This document shows, piece by piece, positions 6,769 to 15,536 of a stretch of DNA of 34,322 nucleotides (within the stretch, counting starts at the first letter, position 1; each line of letters starts with the position of its first letter). A model generated the notes under the pieces. That model searched no databases. It worked only from the letters and a program-made list of their open reading frames with translations, and had not been told where the DNA came from. The stretch spans positions 1 to 34,322 of the forward strand of contig CAZVXE010000011.1 of NCBI GenBank assembly GCA_964630765.1, given 5' to 3'. The position numbers and the translations under genes were made by a program. The DNA is from Methanofastidiosum sp964630765. GTDB lineage: Archaea > Methanobacteriota_B > Thermococci > Methanofastidiosales > Methanofastidiosaceae.

Positions 6769-7464
6769 ATGGAAAATTTATTGAACGAGATTTTTAATTT
6801 TCAGGACTTAAGTGGAACATTTTCCACAACAGATGTTGTATTAGGGCTAGCACTCACATTTGTGTTGGTATCATTTGTAGGGTGGGTATACCAGAAGACC
6901 CACAAGGGGACTTCTTACACGCAGAGTTATGTCCAGACGTTAGTGCTTATGGCACTTGTAGTTGACATAATCATGCTTGTTGTTGGGTCAAATATAGCTA
7001 GAGCTTTCTCTCTTGTCGGGGCCCTCTCCATAATAAGGTTTAGGAATGCGATGAAGGAAACAAGGGATGTCGGATTCATATTCTTTGCAATGGCGATAGG
7101 TATGGCCACAGGAACAAAGTTCTATTTCCTCGCAGTTGTAGCAACAATAGTAATATGCATGATCATCTACATCATGTACAGGTTTGACTGGTATTCAAGA
7201 CCCATGACAAGCCAGATCCTAAAGATACAGATCAATAATGAAGTGGATTTTCAAAAGCTATTTGATGATGTCTTTGTGAAGTATACAGAATCTTCTGATC
7301 TAATAAGTGTTGATTCAGTTAGATCTGGAATGCTTACAGAGCTTGTATACAGCGTGAAGCTAAAGAAAAGCTCAGATAATCACAAGTTTTTAAGCACAAT
7401 AAAAAATCTGAATGGGAACCTAAAGGTTACCCTGATCACAGGCTACAATGCAACTGATCTTTGA
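6769..7464 (+). CDS. DUF4956 membrane protein
   Basis: The 231-residue protein has an N-terminal half with about four membrane segments (roughly 23-41, 57-75, 78-115 and 118-138). Between them is the hallmark SIIRFRNAMKETRDVGFIFF of DUF4956. The C-terminal half is a small soluble alpha/beta domain. GAGGTG (6754-6759), inside the end of the upstream VTC gene, serves as its ribosome site. It may anchor or support the VTC enzyme at the membrane; this is inferred from the conserved gene neighbourhood, as its biochemical role is not established. Confidence 0.85.
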   Translation: MENLLNEIFNFQDLSGTFSTTDVVLGLALTFVLVSFVGWVYQKTHKGTSYTQSYVQTLVLMALVVDIIMLVVGSNIARAFSLVGALSIIRFRNAMKETRDVGFIFFAMAIGMATGTKFYFLAVVATIVICMIIYIMYRFDWYSRPMTSQILKIQINNEVDFQKLFDDVFVKYTESSDLISVDSVRSGMLTELVYSVKLKKSSDNHKFLSTIKNLNGNLKVTLITGYNATDL

Positions 7465-7474
7465 GGTAAATTAA

Positions 7475-8950
7475 ATGGATATCAAATTAAAGAGGCATTA
7501 CAAGGTTATTATACTTTTTATTTTTACAATTTTCTTTTTTGGCCTAGTTATTGGGGAAACTATGATGGTGCCTTATAGCTCAGGGAATCAGCTTAATGCA
7601 AGTGCAAACCCCAACAATATTGAAAATGAGATATACATCTTTGATGACTCTTTAATCCATGAGATTGAAATTGATATGACAGAAGAAGACTATGATTTGA
7701 TGGTCACGACGTTTAATGAAACAGGTGAAAAGGAGTATTTTCCAGTGGATATCACAATCGATGGCATAACAATCAAAAATGTTGGCTTGAGGCTAAAAGG
7801 GAACTCATCCCTAAATGGCCTATTCAAGAAAAACAGCACTGGCCAGGATGTTCAAGCGCCCTATCTAATTAAACTCGATAAGTATGTAGATGGGCAGAGT
7901 TACCAAGGTTATACAGAAATCGCAGTGCGTACGGGGAGTTTTAACGGTGGCTCATCTCTTTTAGAGGAGCCGCTATCACTTTTCATCTACCAAGAAGCTG
8001 GACAGGTAGTCCCAGAGTATTCATATGCAAGTGTCAAGGTTTCAGATGACAAAGCTTACTACTATGTTCTATGCGAAAATATTGATGGGAACTATATAGA
8101 AAAGCACTTTAGTGGCACTGAAGGAATCCTCTACAAAAAAGGTAACTCAGCAGATTTTTCATATAAGGGGGAAGATCAGACAAAGTACGTTAGCGAGTAT
8201 GAGCAGAAGACAAATAAGAAGAATGAGGACTACACCAAGCTAATCGCTTTCTTAAAATTTGTTTCTGAATCAAGCGATGAAGAGTTTGAAAAAGAGCTTC
8301 CAGATTGGTTAGAGCTTGATTCATTTATGACAATGATTGCAATAAATGAATTAATAGACAATCAGGATTCTTTTTCCGGCCAGAGCCGTAATTTTTACCT
8401 TTACTATAATCCTGAAACTCAAAAGTTTTCAATGCTAGCATGGGACTTTAATCTTGCCTTTGGCGGGTTTGGCGGTGGAAATAGAAATATGCAGAATAGG
8501 GATGGCAATATGACTTTTCAAGTGCCAGGTGATATGCCTCAAATGGATTTCAATATGAGCACTCAAAGACCAGAAGGTGTGCCAACAAGGGATATGAACA
8601 GGAGTATTATGAGGCCGGAAGGGGTGCCTGGTATGGATTTCAATAGAACAGTCCAGAGGCCAGAAGAGATGGGAGATATCAGACAGGGTGGCCAGATGCA
8701 AGGGTCAAATTTGCTCAAAGAAAGATTTTTTGCGAATGAGAAGTTTAGCCAGATGTATCAGGAAAAATATGATGAGCTTTCAAAGGAAATATACTGCGGT
8801 GATTCGCTTGTAAAAGAAATTGAATATATCGCCAAAGTATTCAATGAATATAATAAGGAAAACAATATCTTAGATCAGAATACCTACGATGCCGAGATTC
8901 AAAAGATGATAGAATATGTGAACCAGAAAAGAGAGGCTTTGTGTCAATAG
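7475..8950 (+). CDS. CotH-type secreted kinase
   Basis: The 491-residue protein has a membrane anchor or signal segment (about 12-28) and then a CotH domain: RLKGNSSL (near 108), YTEIAVRTG, a YKKGNSADF region, and NELIDNQDSFSGQSRNFYLY followed by MLAWDFNLAFGG (about 318-331). The N-N...WDxxxAFG elements correspond to the atypical kinase active site known from Bacillus CotH. Residues about 352-400 form an insert of three imperfect repeats (MPQMDFNMSTQRPEGVP-like), rich in Met, Pro and Asn. The gene follows DUF4956 by 10 nt with GAGGTAA as ribosome site. The substrate is probably an exported protein; which one is unknown. Confidence 0.88.
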   Translation: MDIKLKRHYKVIILFIFTIFFFGLVIGETMMVPYSSGNQLNASANPNNIENEIYIFDDSLIHEIEIDMTEEDYDLMVTTFNETGEKEYFPVDITIDGITIKNVGLRLKGNSSLNGLFKKNSTGQDVQAPYLIKLDKYVDGQSYQGYTEIAVRTGSFNGGSSLLEEPLSLFIYQEAGQVVPEYSYASVKVSDDKAYYYVLCENIDGNYIEKHFSGTEGILYKKGNSADFSYKGEDQTKYVSEYEQKTNKKNEDYTKLIAFLKFVSESSDEEFEKELPDWLELDSFMTMIAINELIDNQDSFSGQSRNFYLYYNPETQKFSMLAWDFNLAFGGFGGGNRNMQNRDGNMTFQVPGDMPQMDFNMSTQRPEGVPTRDMNRSIMRPEGVPGMDFNRTVQRPEEMGDIRQGGQMQGSNLLKERFFANEKFSQMYQEKYDELSKEIYCGDSLVKEIEYIAKVFNEYNKENNILDQNTYDAEIQKMIEYVNQKREALCQ

Positions 8951-8990
8951 AAACAAGATAGAATAAAAAATAAATTAACTTAGGGATATC

Positions 8991-9653
8991 CTAGTTTTTA
9001 TCTTGATTTTTCTTTAGAATTTTTTGTATTTTATCTACAGGCACTACGCTCTCGTAAATAGTAACGTCGTCTATATACCATCCGTAATAATCATTATACT
9101 GGCTATCACCAGAGTCAAAATAGAAGACAACTCTGTCAAGCCCCGGATAATGCCTTAAATCAACTGTATGTTTAACCCATACTCCGGGCACTTTGTATCC
9201 TCCAGAACTGTACCAGTCATAATCCTCATCAGGATCATAATCAGGAGCATGCTCAGGGTCTTCTTTGGGATTTAGTTGTAAAAAAAGATATTTCGAACCG
9301 TCGTCTGCTATAACTTGCATTAGGTCATAGCTGCTTGGTTCTGCACCTTCAATATCCCACCAGGTCCAGAAAATAAGTATAGAAGGATTAGCTAAAGGGG
9401 GAGAGATTAGCATCCCATCATTATAACCAACGTCATATGTGCGAGTTGATTCGTCTCCGTACCAGAAGCTTCCTACTCCGCTATGCGCATTTGGGTAGTC
9501 AGAGTTTGATGGCGTGACCCAGTGCCATAGCCCTGTAGTTGTCCAACCTTGCGTGCCATCTTCAAAATCGAATATTCCGCCTCCCGCAACAGAAAAAACT
9601 GATAAGAAAAATATTACGCTTACTACTATTGAAATAAAAGATATTTTCTTCAT
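8991..9653 (-). CDS. Secreted protein with a jelly-roll/MAM-like domain
   Basis: The 220-residue protein starts with a signal peptide (MKKISFISIVVSVIFFLSVF) followed by FDFEDGTQGWTTTGLWHW, a sequence style seen in beta-sandwich domains of secreted proteases and surface proteins. It contains many Trp, Tyr and Asp residues, and ends with GWYIDDVTIYE, the usual closing strand of MAM-like or immune-inhibitor-type domains. There are no catalytic motifs. A TTTATAAATA box (about 9675-9684) lies about 26 nt upstream of the ATG at 9653, favouring it over the ATG at 9668. The role is unknown; carbohydrate or surface binding is plausible. Confidence 0.75.
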   Translation of the reverse strand: MKKISFISIVVSVIFFLSVFSVAGGGIFDFEDGTQGWTTTGLWHWVTPSNSDYPNAHSGVGSFWYGDESTRTYDVGYNDGMLISPPLANPSILIFWTWWDIEGAEPSSYDLMQVIADDGSKYLFLQLNPKEDPEHAPDYDPDEDYDWYSSGGYKVPGVWVKHTVDLRHYPGLDRVVFYFDSGDSQYNDYYGWYIDDVTIYESVVPVDKIQKILKKNQDKN

Positions 9654-9796
9654 GTTTAGCATATGCAATTATTTTATTTATAAAATTAACTACAATATAA
9701 TTATAGAGAATATAGAATTAATAATCTTAAAATTGATCCATATATTAATGGCTATCGAAAAACGATTTAAATATAAGAATTATTTTAATTATTGTT

Positions 9797-10183
9797 ATGG
9801 ATATAAATCTTGACAAGGAGCTAGGATTAATAAAAAAAATTAAAGGATTTGATCACGTTAGATTTATTTTTCTCTACGGTTCAACTTCTACAGGTAATGC
9901 AAATAAGAATTCAGATATTGACCTCTGCATATACTATGAAGGCCCAGAGAACGAAGCGTCTAGATTTAGATTAAAAGTATTATCAGAACTATCAACCGAT
10001 AAATACGATGTAAAAATCTTTCAGCAACTTCCCCTCTATATTAGAAAAGAAGTTCTAAAAGGAAGATTACTTTATTCAAAGGATTTTAGTTTTGTTCATG
10101 AGGTAGCTCTTGATACCATTAGGGAATTTGATTATTTTAAAAGATTTTATTATGACTATATAGGACTAGAAATGATAACATGA
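9797..10183 (+). CDS. mntA: MntA nucleotidyltransferase antitoxin
   Basis: This 128-residue protein carries the minimal nucleotidyltransferase signature LYGSTSTGNANKNSDIDLCI (about 26-45) and a later KYDVKIF strand with the third acidic residue. It would AMPylate the HEPN toxin encoded next to it. A TTTAAATATA box (9768-9777) lies about 26 nt upstream of the ATG, so the transcript is probably leaderless. The stop codon overlaps the hepT ATG (ATGA). It is longer than the MntA at 4271, and its partner is intact. Confidence 0.88.
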   Translation: MDINLDKELGLIKKIKGFDHVRFIFLYGSTSTGNANKNSDIDLCIYYEGPENEASRFRLKVLSELSTDKYDVKIFQQLPLYIRKEVLKGRLLYSKDFSFVHEVALDTIREFDYFKRFYYDYIGLEMIT

Positions 10184-10599
10184 GAAAAGAAATTATTCTA
10201 TCCAAAATAAATGAAATAGAGGAAAGCATTCCGTTGATAGCTGAAAATATGCCAGAAGATTTTGAGGATTTTGAAAATTTAGGATTGTTAAAGGATGGCA
10301 TCTACAAAAGAATACAATACATAATTGAAAATATCCTAGATATTTGTGCAATTATTAATTCGGATCTCAAATTTAGCTCGCCAGGAGAAGAAGATGATGT
10401 TATTACTAATCTAGTTAAAAACAAGATATTATCACTAGGTATCGGAAAAAAAATCAAAGAACTTAAAGGCTTCAGGAATATTATAGTTCATAGATATGGG
10501 AAACTTGATGATAAATTATCGTTTGAATTAATAAATGAAAATCTGGAAGATTTTGAAAAAATTATAGAAAATATAAAGTCAATTTTAGACAAGTACTAA
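10180..10599 (+). CDS. hepT: HepT-type HEPN RNase toxin
   Basis: The 139-residue helical protein has the HEPN signature GFRNIIVHRYGKLD near residues 97-110, that is R-x4-6-H followed by RY. These residues are the RNase active site, and the Tyr region is the site AMPylated by MntA in known systems. The gene overlaps mntA by 4 nt. Its stop codon is only 1 nt from the convergent mtnA stop codon. The MntA-HepT pair looks complete and functional. Confidence 0.88.
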   Translation: MRKEIILSKINEIEESIPLIAENMPEDFEDFENLGLLKDGIYKRIQYIIENILDICAIINSDLKFSSPGEEDDVITNLVKNKILSLGIGKKIKELKGFRNIIVHRYGKLDDKLSFELINENLEDFEKIIENIKSILDKY

Positions 10600-10600
10600 C

Positions 10601-11629
10601 TTAAAACAACTTCTTGATGCTCTTCTCATAGGGTGGCTTTAATACCCCTTTTTCTGTAATTATCCCTGAGATATATTTAGCAGGTGTCACATCAAATGCA
10701 GGATTAAAAACGTCTATGCCTTCAGTTGCAATCCTCTTGCCACCTATGTGGGTCACCTCATCCTTACTCCTTTCCTCAATAGGTATACCCTCGCCTGTTT
10801 TTGTCTTTGGATCGAATGTGGATATAGGTGCTGCTACGTAGAAAGGTATGTTGTTTTCTTTGGCCAAAACTGCTACTTGATATGTTCCAATCTTATTTGC
10901 TGTGTCACCGTTCATGGCTATTCTATCGGCTCCAACTATCACCTTCTGGATCAATCCTCGTCTCATAGAGATACCTGCCATGTTATCGCATATCAAAGTT
11001 ACAGGAATCCCATCTTCCTTTAACTCCCATGTTGTGAGTCTTGCACCCTGAAGGAGTGGTCTTGTCTCATCTGAATAAACCCTAATCTTCTTGCCTGCCT
11101 CAACTGCGGCTCTAATCACTCCAAGTGCAGTGCCGTATTCAGAAGTTGCAAGTGCTCCTGCGTTGCAATGAGTAAGTACTCCGTCTCCAGTGGAAATAAG
11201 GGGGTGCCCGTATTGCCCCATTTTTCTATTAATCTCCGCATCTTCCTTCCTTATCCTTTCTGCCTCTAAAATAAGTTCATTTTTAATTTCTTCAATTGAT
11301 TTGTTTTTTATAGAGTCAAAATAGCTCATCATGCGCTCAATTGCCCACATCAAATTAACTGCTGTGGGTCTTGCATTTTTTATCTTTTCTCCTTCTAGTA
11401 TAACATTGAAAAAATCATCCTTGTTACTGCCTTTGTAGCTTAATGCTGCTAAAACAATGCCGTACGCCCCTGCCACACCGATTGCAGGTGCACCCCTAAT
11501 TGCAAGAGTCTTTATTGCTACTTCCAATTTCTTTACATCTGTGCATGAAACGACTTTATATTCACCTGGTAGAAGGGTCTGGTCAATATATTTGACCTTG
11601 TTATCTTCAAAAAAGATAGTTTTAATCAT
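10601..11629 (-). CDS. mtnA: S-methyl-5-thioribose-1-phosphate isomerase
   Basis: The 342-residue protein converts methylthioribose-1-phosphate to methylthioribulose-1-phosphate in methylthioadenosine salvage. Family features are IRGAPAIGVAGAYG (44-57), AVNLMWAIERM, the catalytic cysteine in THCNAGALAT (C155), ETRPLLQGARLTTWEL (188-203) and the catalytic aspartate in GADRIAMNGDTANKIGTY (D235). The length is typical. The related aIF2B-like ribose-1,5-bisphosphate isomerase is less likely because these MtnA motifs are complete. A GTATTTAAAC box (about 11648-11658) lies about 25 nt before the ATG, giving a leaderless mRNA divergent from carS. Confidence 0.9.
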   Translation of the reverse strand: MIKTIFFEDNKVKYIDQTLLPGEYKVVSCTDVKKLEVAIKTLAIRGAPAIGVAGAYGIVLAALSYKGSNKDDFFNVILEGEKIKNARPTAVNLMWAIERMMSYFDSIKNKSIEEIKNELILEAERIRKEDAEINRKMGQYGHPLISTGDGVLTHCNAGALATSEYGTALGVIRAAVEAGKKIRVYSDETRPLLQGARLTTWELKEDGIPVTLICDNMAGISMRRGLIQKVIVGADRIAMNGDTANKIGTYQVAVLAKENNIPFYVAAPISTFDPKTKTGEGIPIEERSKDEVTHIGGKRIATEGIDVFNPAFDVTPAKYISGIITEKGVLKPPYEKSIKKLF

Positions 11630-11698
11630 TAGAATACCGCCCCAAAAAGGTTTAAATACTCCACTCTCATTGGCTATAAAAAACTAACGAGACCCAAT
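11630..11698. promoter_or_regulatory. Divergent promoters of mtnA and carS
   Basis: The 69-nt gap holds one TATA-like box for each gene: TTTAAATAC (read towards mtnA, near 11650-11658) and CTATAAAAAAC (towards carS, 11674-11684). Each stands about 20-26 nt from its start codon, so both transcripts appear leaderless. Confidence 0.55.
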
Positions 11699-12214
11699 AT
11701 GATCGAAATAACGCCTCTTTTAATATTCAGTATCATTTGGTTTATACTGCCGCCTTACATTGCGAATATGGCACCCGCCGTTTGGGGAGGCGGTCCATCG
11801 CTTGATGGCGGGAGGCTCTTTTTTGATGGTAAACGACTGTTTGGTAAAGGCAAGACTACAAAAGGTGCTATAGTCGGCATTCTTGCCGGAGTTATAATAA
11901 GCCTGCTGCAGCATATCGCACTTCCTTTCCCTTCCTTAGGATATGCTCTTTTGAGGGGTTTTCTTTTGGGGACAGGGGCGATTGGGGGGGATATTTTCGG
12001 CAGCTTCATAAAAAGGAGATTAAATATTGAAAGTGGTGATTCTGCCCCTCTGCTTGATCAGCTTGATTTTATGATTGGTGCAATAATATTGGTAGCCCCG
12101 CTGGGCCTTCCATCTTTTGAAGTTGTCTTGATATCAATTGTAATAACTCCTTTCGTCCATTTTGTTTCTAATGTTGTATGGTATCTTGCCGGCAGAAAAG
12201 AAGTCTGGTGGTAG
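11699..12214 (+). CDS. carS: CDP-archaeol synthase
   Basis: The 171-residue integral membrane protein activates 2,3-bis-O-geranylgeranylglycerol 1-phosphate with CTP to give CDP-archaeol in archaeal lipid synthesis. Recognisable features are an N-terminal membrane helix ending in LPPYIANMAPAVWGGG, then LDGGRLFFDGKRLFGKGKTT with the conserved polar loop, GGDIFGSFIKRRL, and SAPLLDQLDFMIGA, which carries the cytidylyltransferase-like acidic residues. About five membrane segments and the length fit the CarS (formerly DUF46) family. It marks the host as an archaeon. Confidence 0.93.
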   Translation: MIEITPLLIFSIIWFILPPYIANMAPAVWGGGPSLDGGRLFFDGKRLFGKGKTTKGAIVGILAGVIISLLQHIALPFPSLGYALLRGFLLGTGAIGGDIFGSFIKRRLNIESGDSAPLLDQLDFMIGAIILVAPLGLPSFEVVLISIVITPFVHFVSNVVWYLAGRKEVWW

Positions 12215-12215
12215 C

Positions 12216-12965
12216 CTAGGCTTTTCTTGCAAATGACATGTAACCCGTGTGACCAAGCATCCTTGTCTTTGGCCTTGTGCCTTTTTCCTTTACCTCGTAT
12301 TCTCTTATGATGCATTCGATTGATTTAACTTCAGTATAATCGTATTTTGATATTTCTCTTCTGAAATCGATGACCTGCTCTATGCAAGGAGAAAATGAGA
12401 ATATGAATCCACCGGCCCTTAGTGCCTCATAGGCATGGCCAACAACTCTATAAGGCTCAGGGAGGTCAAGAGAAACAAGATCGACATCCTTTTCATCGAT
12501 GCCCTCATAGATATCCTTTAACTTAAACTCAACATTTCCCTTCCCATATGTGTCAATATTCTCTTTAGCGACCTTTAGAAAGCGCTCATTGATATCATAA
12601 GAGTAGACTTTTCCAGGAAATACGGTATATGATAATAATAGCGTTACCGCTCCTGATCCTGCCCCTGCCTCAACTACGGTATCCCCGCTGGAGATACCGG
12701 TATTTGCAATTATCTGGCATGCATCATCAGGATTTATGGTCTGGGGCATCTTTCTCATCATATAGATATAGTCGATTAGATTTGGTTTTAGTATGGAAAA
12801 ATTCTTCCCCATGTGGGACTTAATCTTGTCTCCATAGGTCTTACCAATAAGTTCAGATAGGTCAAGCTTTCCCAGATTTGTATGAAATACCCTGTTGGTG
12901 ACTGTTATCAAGTATTTCTTTCCCCTTGGGTCTAATATAAGCACTCTGTCGTTTTCTTCTATCGT
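12216..12965 (-). CDS. trmI: tRNA (adenine-N1)-methyltransferase TrmI; probable ACG start
   Basis: This class I SAM-dependent enzyme methylates N1 of A58 (and A57 in some archaea) in tRNA. SAM-binding VVEAGAGSGAVTLLLS, then VYSYDINERFLKVAKENI and LVSLDLPEPYR follow the family order, and the C-terminus GTRPKTRMLGHTGYMSFAR is typical. The first canonical start codon is GTG at 12944, but the frame upstream encodes IEENDR, which the family expects just after Met1. An ACG at 12963-12965 precedes these codons and lies 6 nt after GGGGTGA; an in-frame TGA (12972-12974) excludes a longer start. I therefore place the start at the ACG. The length becomes 249 residues. If ACG is not used, translation from GTG would lose seven residues. 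Confidence 0.85.
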   Translation of the reverse strand, partial: TIEENDRVLILDPRGKKYLITVTNRVFHTNLGKLDLSELIGKTYGDKIKSHMGKNFSILKPNLIDYIYMMRKMPQTINPDDACQIIANTGISSGDTVVEAGAGSGAVTLLLSYTVFPGKVYSYDINERFLKVAKENIDTYGKGNVEFKLKDIYEGIDEKDVDLVSLDLPEPYRVVGHAYEALRAGGFIFSFSPCIEQVIDFRREISKYDYTEVKSIECIIREYEVKEKGTRPKTRMLGHTGYMSFARKA

Positions 12966-13097
12966 ATGAATTCACCCCTTGGCGCCAAAAAATAAACTTC
13001 TGTGATAAATGTAGATTCAATCGCTTTAATCTGCTCAAAATACATGATACAAAGTTATTTAAATAGTTCTTAAGAGTTTTCCTTGGGGAGGAAGGTT

Positions 13098-13964
13098 ATG
13101 AAGGCATTTGAAAAAATTTTTGATAGGATTGACGTTACAAAGCATAATTATAAAAAATTGATAATATTCCCTTTAATTATAGTATTAATATCTGTTATCA
13201 TTATCTCAACTCTTGGAGTTAATTTGGGTGTTGATCTAAGAGGTGGAACACTTGCAACAGTTCAGGGAGTTGAATACACTCCTGAAATTCAAAATTATCT
13301 TATTATAAATCTAGGTGATTCAACTATCAAGGTAAGATCAATTTTCAGCCCCTTGGCAGAAGGATTTATTGTAGAAACTGGGCCTGATGTCGATTCGGCA
13401 AAATTAATCAGCTTGATAAATCAGAGATACCCAGATGTTGCTGTAAGCGTACAGAACATCGGACCTTCCTTGGGCGCCTCGTTTTTGAAGCAAGGTACTC
13501 AAGCAGTTTTATTTGCATTTTTATTTATGGCTATTATTGTCTTTATAGCTTTCAGAATGCCCATACCCGCAGGTGCTGTTGTCTTTGCAGCTTTTTCTGA
13601 TATGTTGATTGCTCTTGCATTTATGTCAGTTGCAGGGATTGAACTTTCAAGATATACCATAGCTGCTGTTTTGATGTTGATAGGTTATTCTGTAGATACA
13701 GATATCCTTCTTACGGCAAGAGTTCTTAAAGAAAAAGGAGACGACATAAATGAAAGAATAAGAAATGCAATGGGCACTGGGCTCACAATGACAATGACCA
13801 CTCTTGCTGCGCTGACGGCGCTTTACATATTTTCTACTTCTGATGTCCTAGATGATATTGCTATTGTTTTGATATTCGGCCTTATAGGTGATCTTATGAT
13901 GACCTGGCTCTTCAATGCAGGAGTATTGAAATGGTATGCACTTAGAAAGCAGGGGGCTGACTAA
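13098..13964 (+). CDS. secF: Protein translocase subunit SecF
   Basis: The 288-residue membrane protein works with SecD to assist protein export through SecYEG. There is one membrane segment near 24-42, followed by the family motif GVNLGVDLRGGTLATV, a small periplasm-side domain, and five C-terminal membrane helices including the conserved IGYSVDTDILLTARVLKEKG. The ATG at 13098 is chosen because GGAGG (13087-13091) stands 6 nt before it; a TTG five codons earlier would put that site inside the gene. The secD gene starts directly after the stop codon. Confidence 0.93.
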   Translation: MKAFEKIFDRIDVTKHNYKKLIIFPLIIVLISVIIISTLGVNLGVDLRGGTLATVQGVEYTPEIQNYLIINLGDSTIKVRSIFSPLAEGFIVETGPDVDSAKLISLINQRYPDVAVSVQNIGPSLGASFLKQGTQAVLFAFLFMAIIVFIAFRMPIPAGAVVFAAFSDMLIALAFMSVAGIELSRYTIAAVLMLIGYSVDTDILLTARVLKEKGDDINERIRNAMGTGLTMTMTTLAALTALYIFSTSDVLDDIAIVLIFGLIGDLMMTWLFNAGVLKWYALRKQGAD

Positions 13965-15536
13965 ATGAATAAGATTCTAAAGAACGGCAGAGTTCTCTTA
14001 TTGATAGTTGCAGTGATATTTTCAGCTGTTGCAATTAATTTTAACGGCATATCTACAGGCCTTGATCTAGAAGGTGGAACACTTGTTACCTTGGAGCTTG
14101 AAAGAGCCGTTGCAAATGATGTAATGGAGGATACTGTTACAAGGCTTGAGTTAAGATTGAACAGGCTTGGTATATCTGATGTAAATGTAAGGCCGTGGGG
14201 AGAATCCAATATAATGGTTGAGGTCTCAGGAACTTCAGCAGAAAAAGAAGCAAGTGTCATTAAGATTCTCCAAGAGCAGGGGGTATACGAGGCAAGAATT
14301 GATGGAGTAGTTGCCGTAAAAGGCTCAGATATTGTAAGGGTAGATCCACCTGAAGTCAGGCAAACTTCATATGAAGGAATAAACTGGAATGTACCATTCA
14401 CCATTACTAAGGAAGCTGGGCAAACTTTTGCTAACGTAGCTAAAGGCAAAGGCGGATACCCAGTAGACATGTTTCTTGACAGGCCTGCAAATTCAGTTAT
14501 AGTGATGAACAAAAATATGTACGGTTCCATAACTGGCCTGCCATCTGACTTTAATATATCAGGAATTGATGTAAACGTTTCAATCCCTCAAATAGAAAAT
14601 GTATTTTCGATTGAAAGGAGAATTGGAGACGATATAAAAATAGTAACTTATACAAATAGCTCAGAAATTCCTTCACTCTTGAAGAATTATGTGGGGGATA
14701 AGGAAAGAGTAATAGTCCTTGCAACAGAAAATGAAGTTGGAAGAGACATCTACAATCAGATAGCTGCCATGGGATTCAAAACTGAAAGAGAAATCATGGC
14801 AGAAAATGAGAGCCAAAGCGCCTATTTCTCAAGAGTAGTTGGTCTTATGAACTCTCCATTACTCTCTGAAAATCTCGCCACTGGAGAGGCTTCGGCTACA
14901 CCATCTTATGTAATACAAGGCGTTTCCGCGACTTCAGAAGAGGCTATCAAAGAAACTTCAGAATTAAAGATAATACTTCAATCAGGTGCACTTCCTGTTG
15001 CAACAGAAATTGTGGGGAAGAGCTTTATTTCACCGACACTTGGTTCAGAGTTTATTAGACAAGTGCTGATTGCAGGTCTTGCAGCGCTTCTTGCAGTTGC
15101 AGCTATTGTTTTCATTCGATACAGAAGAATCTATATTTCCTTGCCCATAATACTAATATCCTTCTCAGAGATTATTATAATATTGGGTGTTGCATCTGTT
15201 ATCCACTGGACAATTGATCTTGCCGCGATGGCGGGTATTATTGCCGCAATAGGTACAGGTGTAGACCACCAGATAGTTATTACAGATGAATCCCTGATGG
15301 AAAAAGGTGGAGAGAAGAGAAAAAGGAAGAGCATCAAAAAGAGAGTTGAGCATGCCTTCTTTATTATATTCACATCAGCCTTCACAACAATAGGGGCTAT
15401 GGCCCCTCTTGCATATTTGAGTTTGGGGATGCTTAGAGGATTTGCAGTGACTACAATAATAGGTCTTTTAATTGGAATAACAATAACAAGACCTGCTTAT
15501 GGCAATATAGCAAAAATATTATTAAAAAATCAATAA
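13965..15536 (+). CDS. secD: Protein translocase subunit SecD
   Basis: The 523-residue partner of SecF starts immediately after the secF stop codon. An N-terminal membrane helix is followed by GISTGLDLEGGTLVTLEL, the P1 extracytoplasmic domain (about 60-340) and a C-terminal bundle with GTGVDHQIVITDESL (the conserved VDxxI/V element linked to cation coupling), then AFFIIFTSAFTTIGAMAPLA. The secF-secD order and the short P1 domain fit archaeal SecDF. Its 3' end overlaps the convergent small gene by 7 nt. Confidence 0.93.
   Translation: MNKILKNGRVLLLIVAVIFSAVAINFNGISTGLDLEGGTLVTLELERAVANDVMEDTVTRLELRLNRLGISDVNVRPWGESNIMVEVSGTSAEKEASVIKILQEQGVYEARIDGVVAVKGSDIVRVDPPEVRQTSYEGINWNVPFTITKEAGQTFANVAKGKGGYPVDMFLDRPANSVIVMNKNMYGSITGLPSDFNISGIDVNVSIPQIENVFSIERRIGDDIKIVTYTNSSEIPSLLKNYVGDKERVIVLATENEVGRDIYNQIAAMGFKTEREIMAENESQSAYFSRVVGLMNSPLLSENLATGEASATPSYVIQGVSATSEEAIKETSELKIILQSGALPVATEIVGKSFISPTLGSEFIRQVLIAGLAALLAVAAIVFIRYRRIYISLPIILISFSEIIIILGVASVIHWTIDLAAMAGIIAAIGTGVDHQIVITDESLMEKGGEKRKRKSIKKRVEHAFFIIFTSAFTTIGAMAPLAYLSLGMLRGFAVTTIIGLLIGITITRPAYGNIAKILLKNQ

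Noticed and set aside
13083..13097. TTG start for secF five codons upstream
   Set aside because: The Shine-Dalgarno GGAGG would be inside the coding region; the ATG at 13098 is correctly spaced.
13964..14530. 189-residue minus-strand frame opposite secD
   Set aside because: It is fully antisense to the conserved SecD P1 domain and has no family resemblance.
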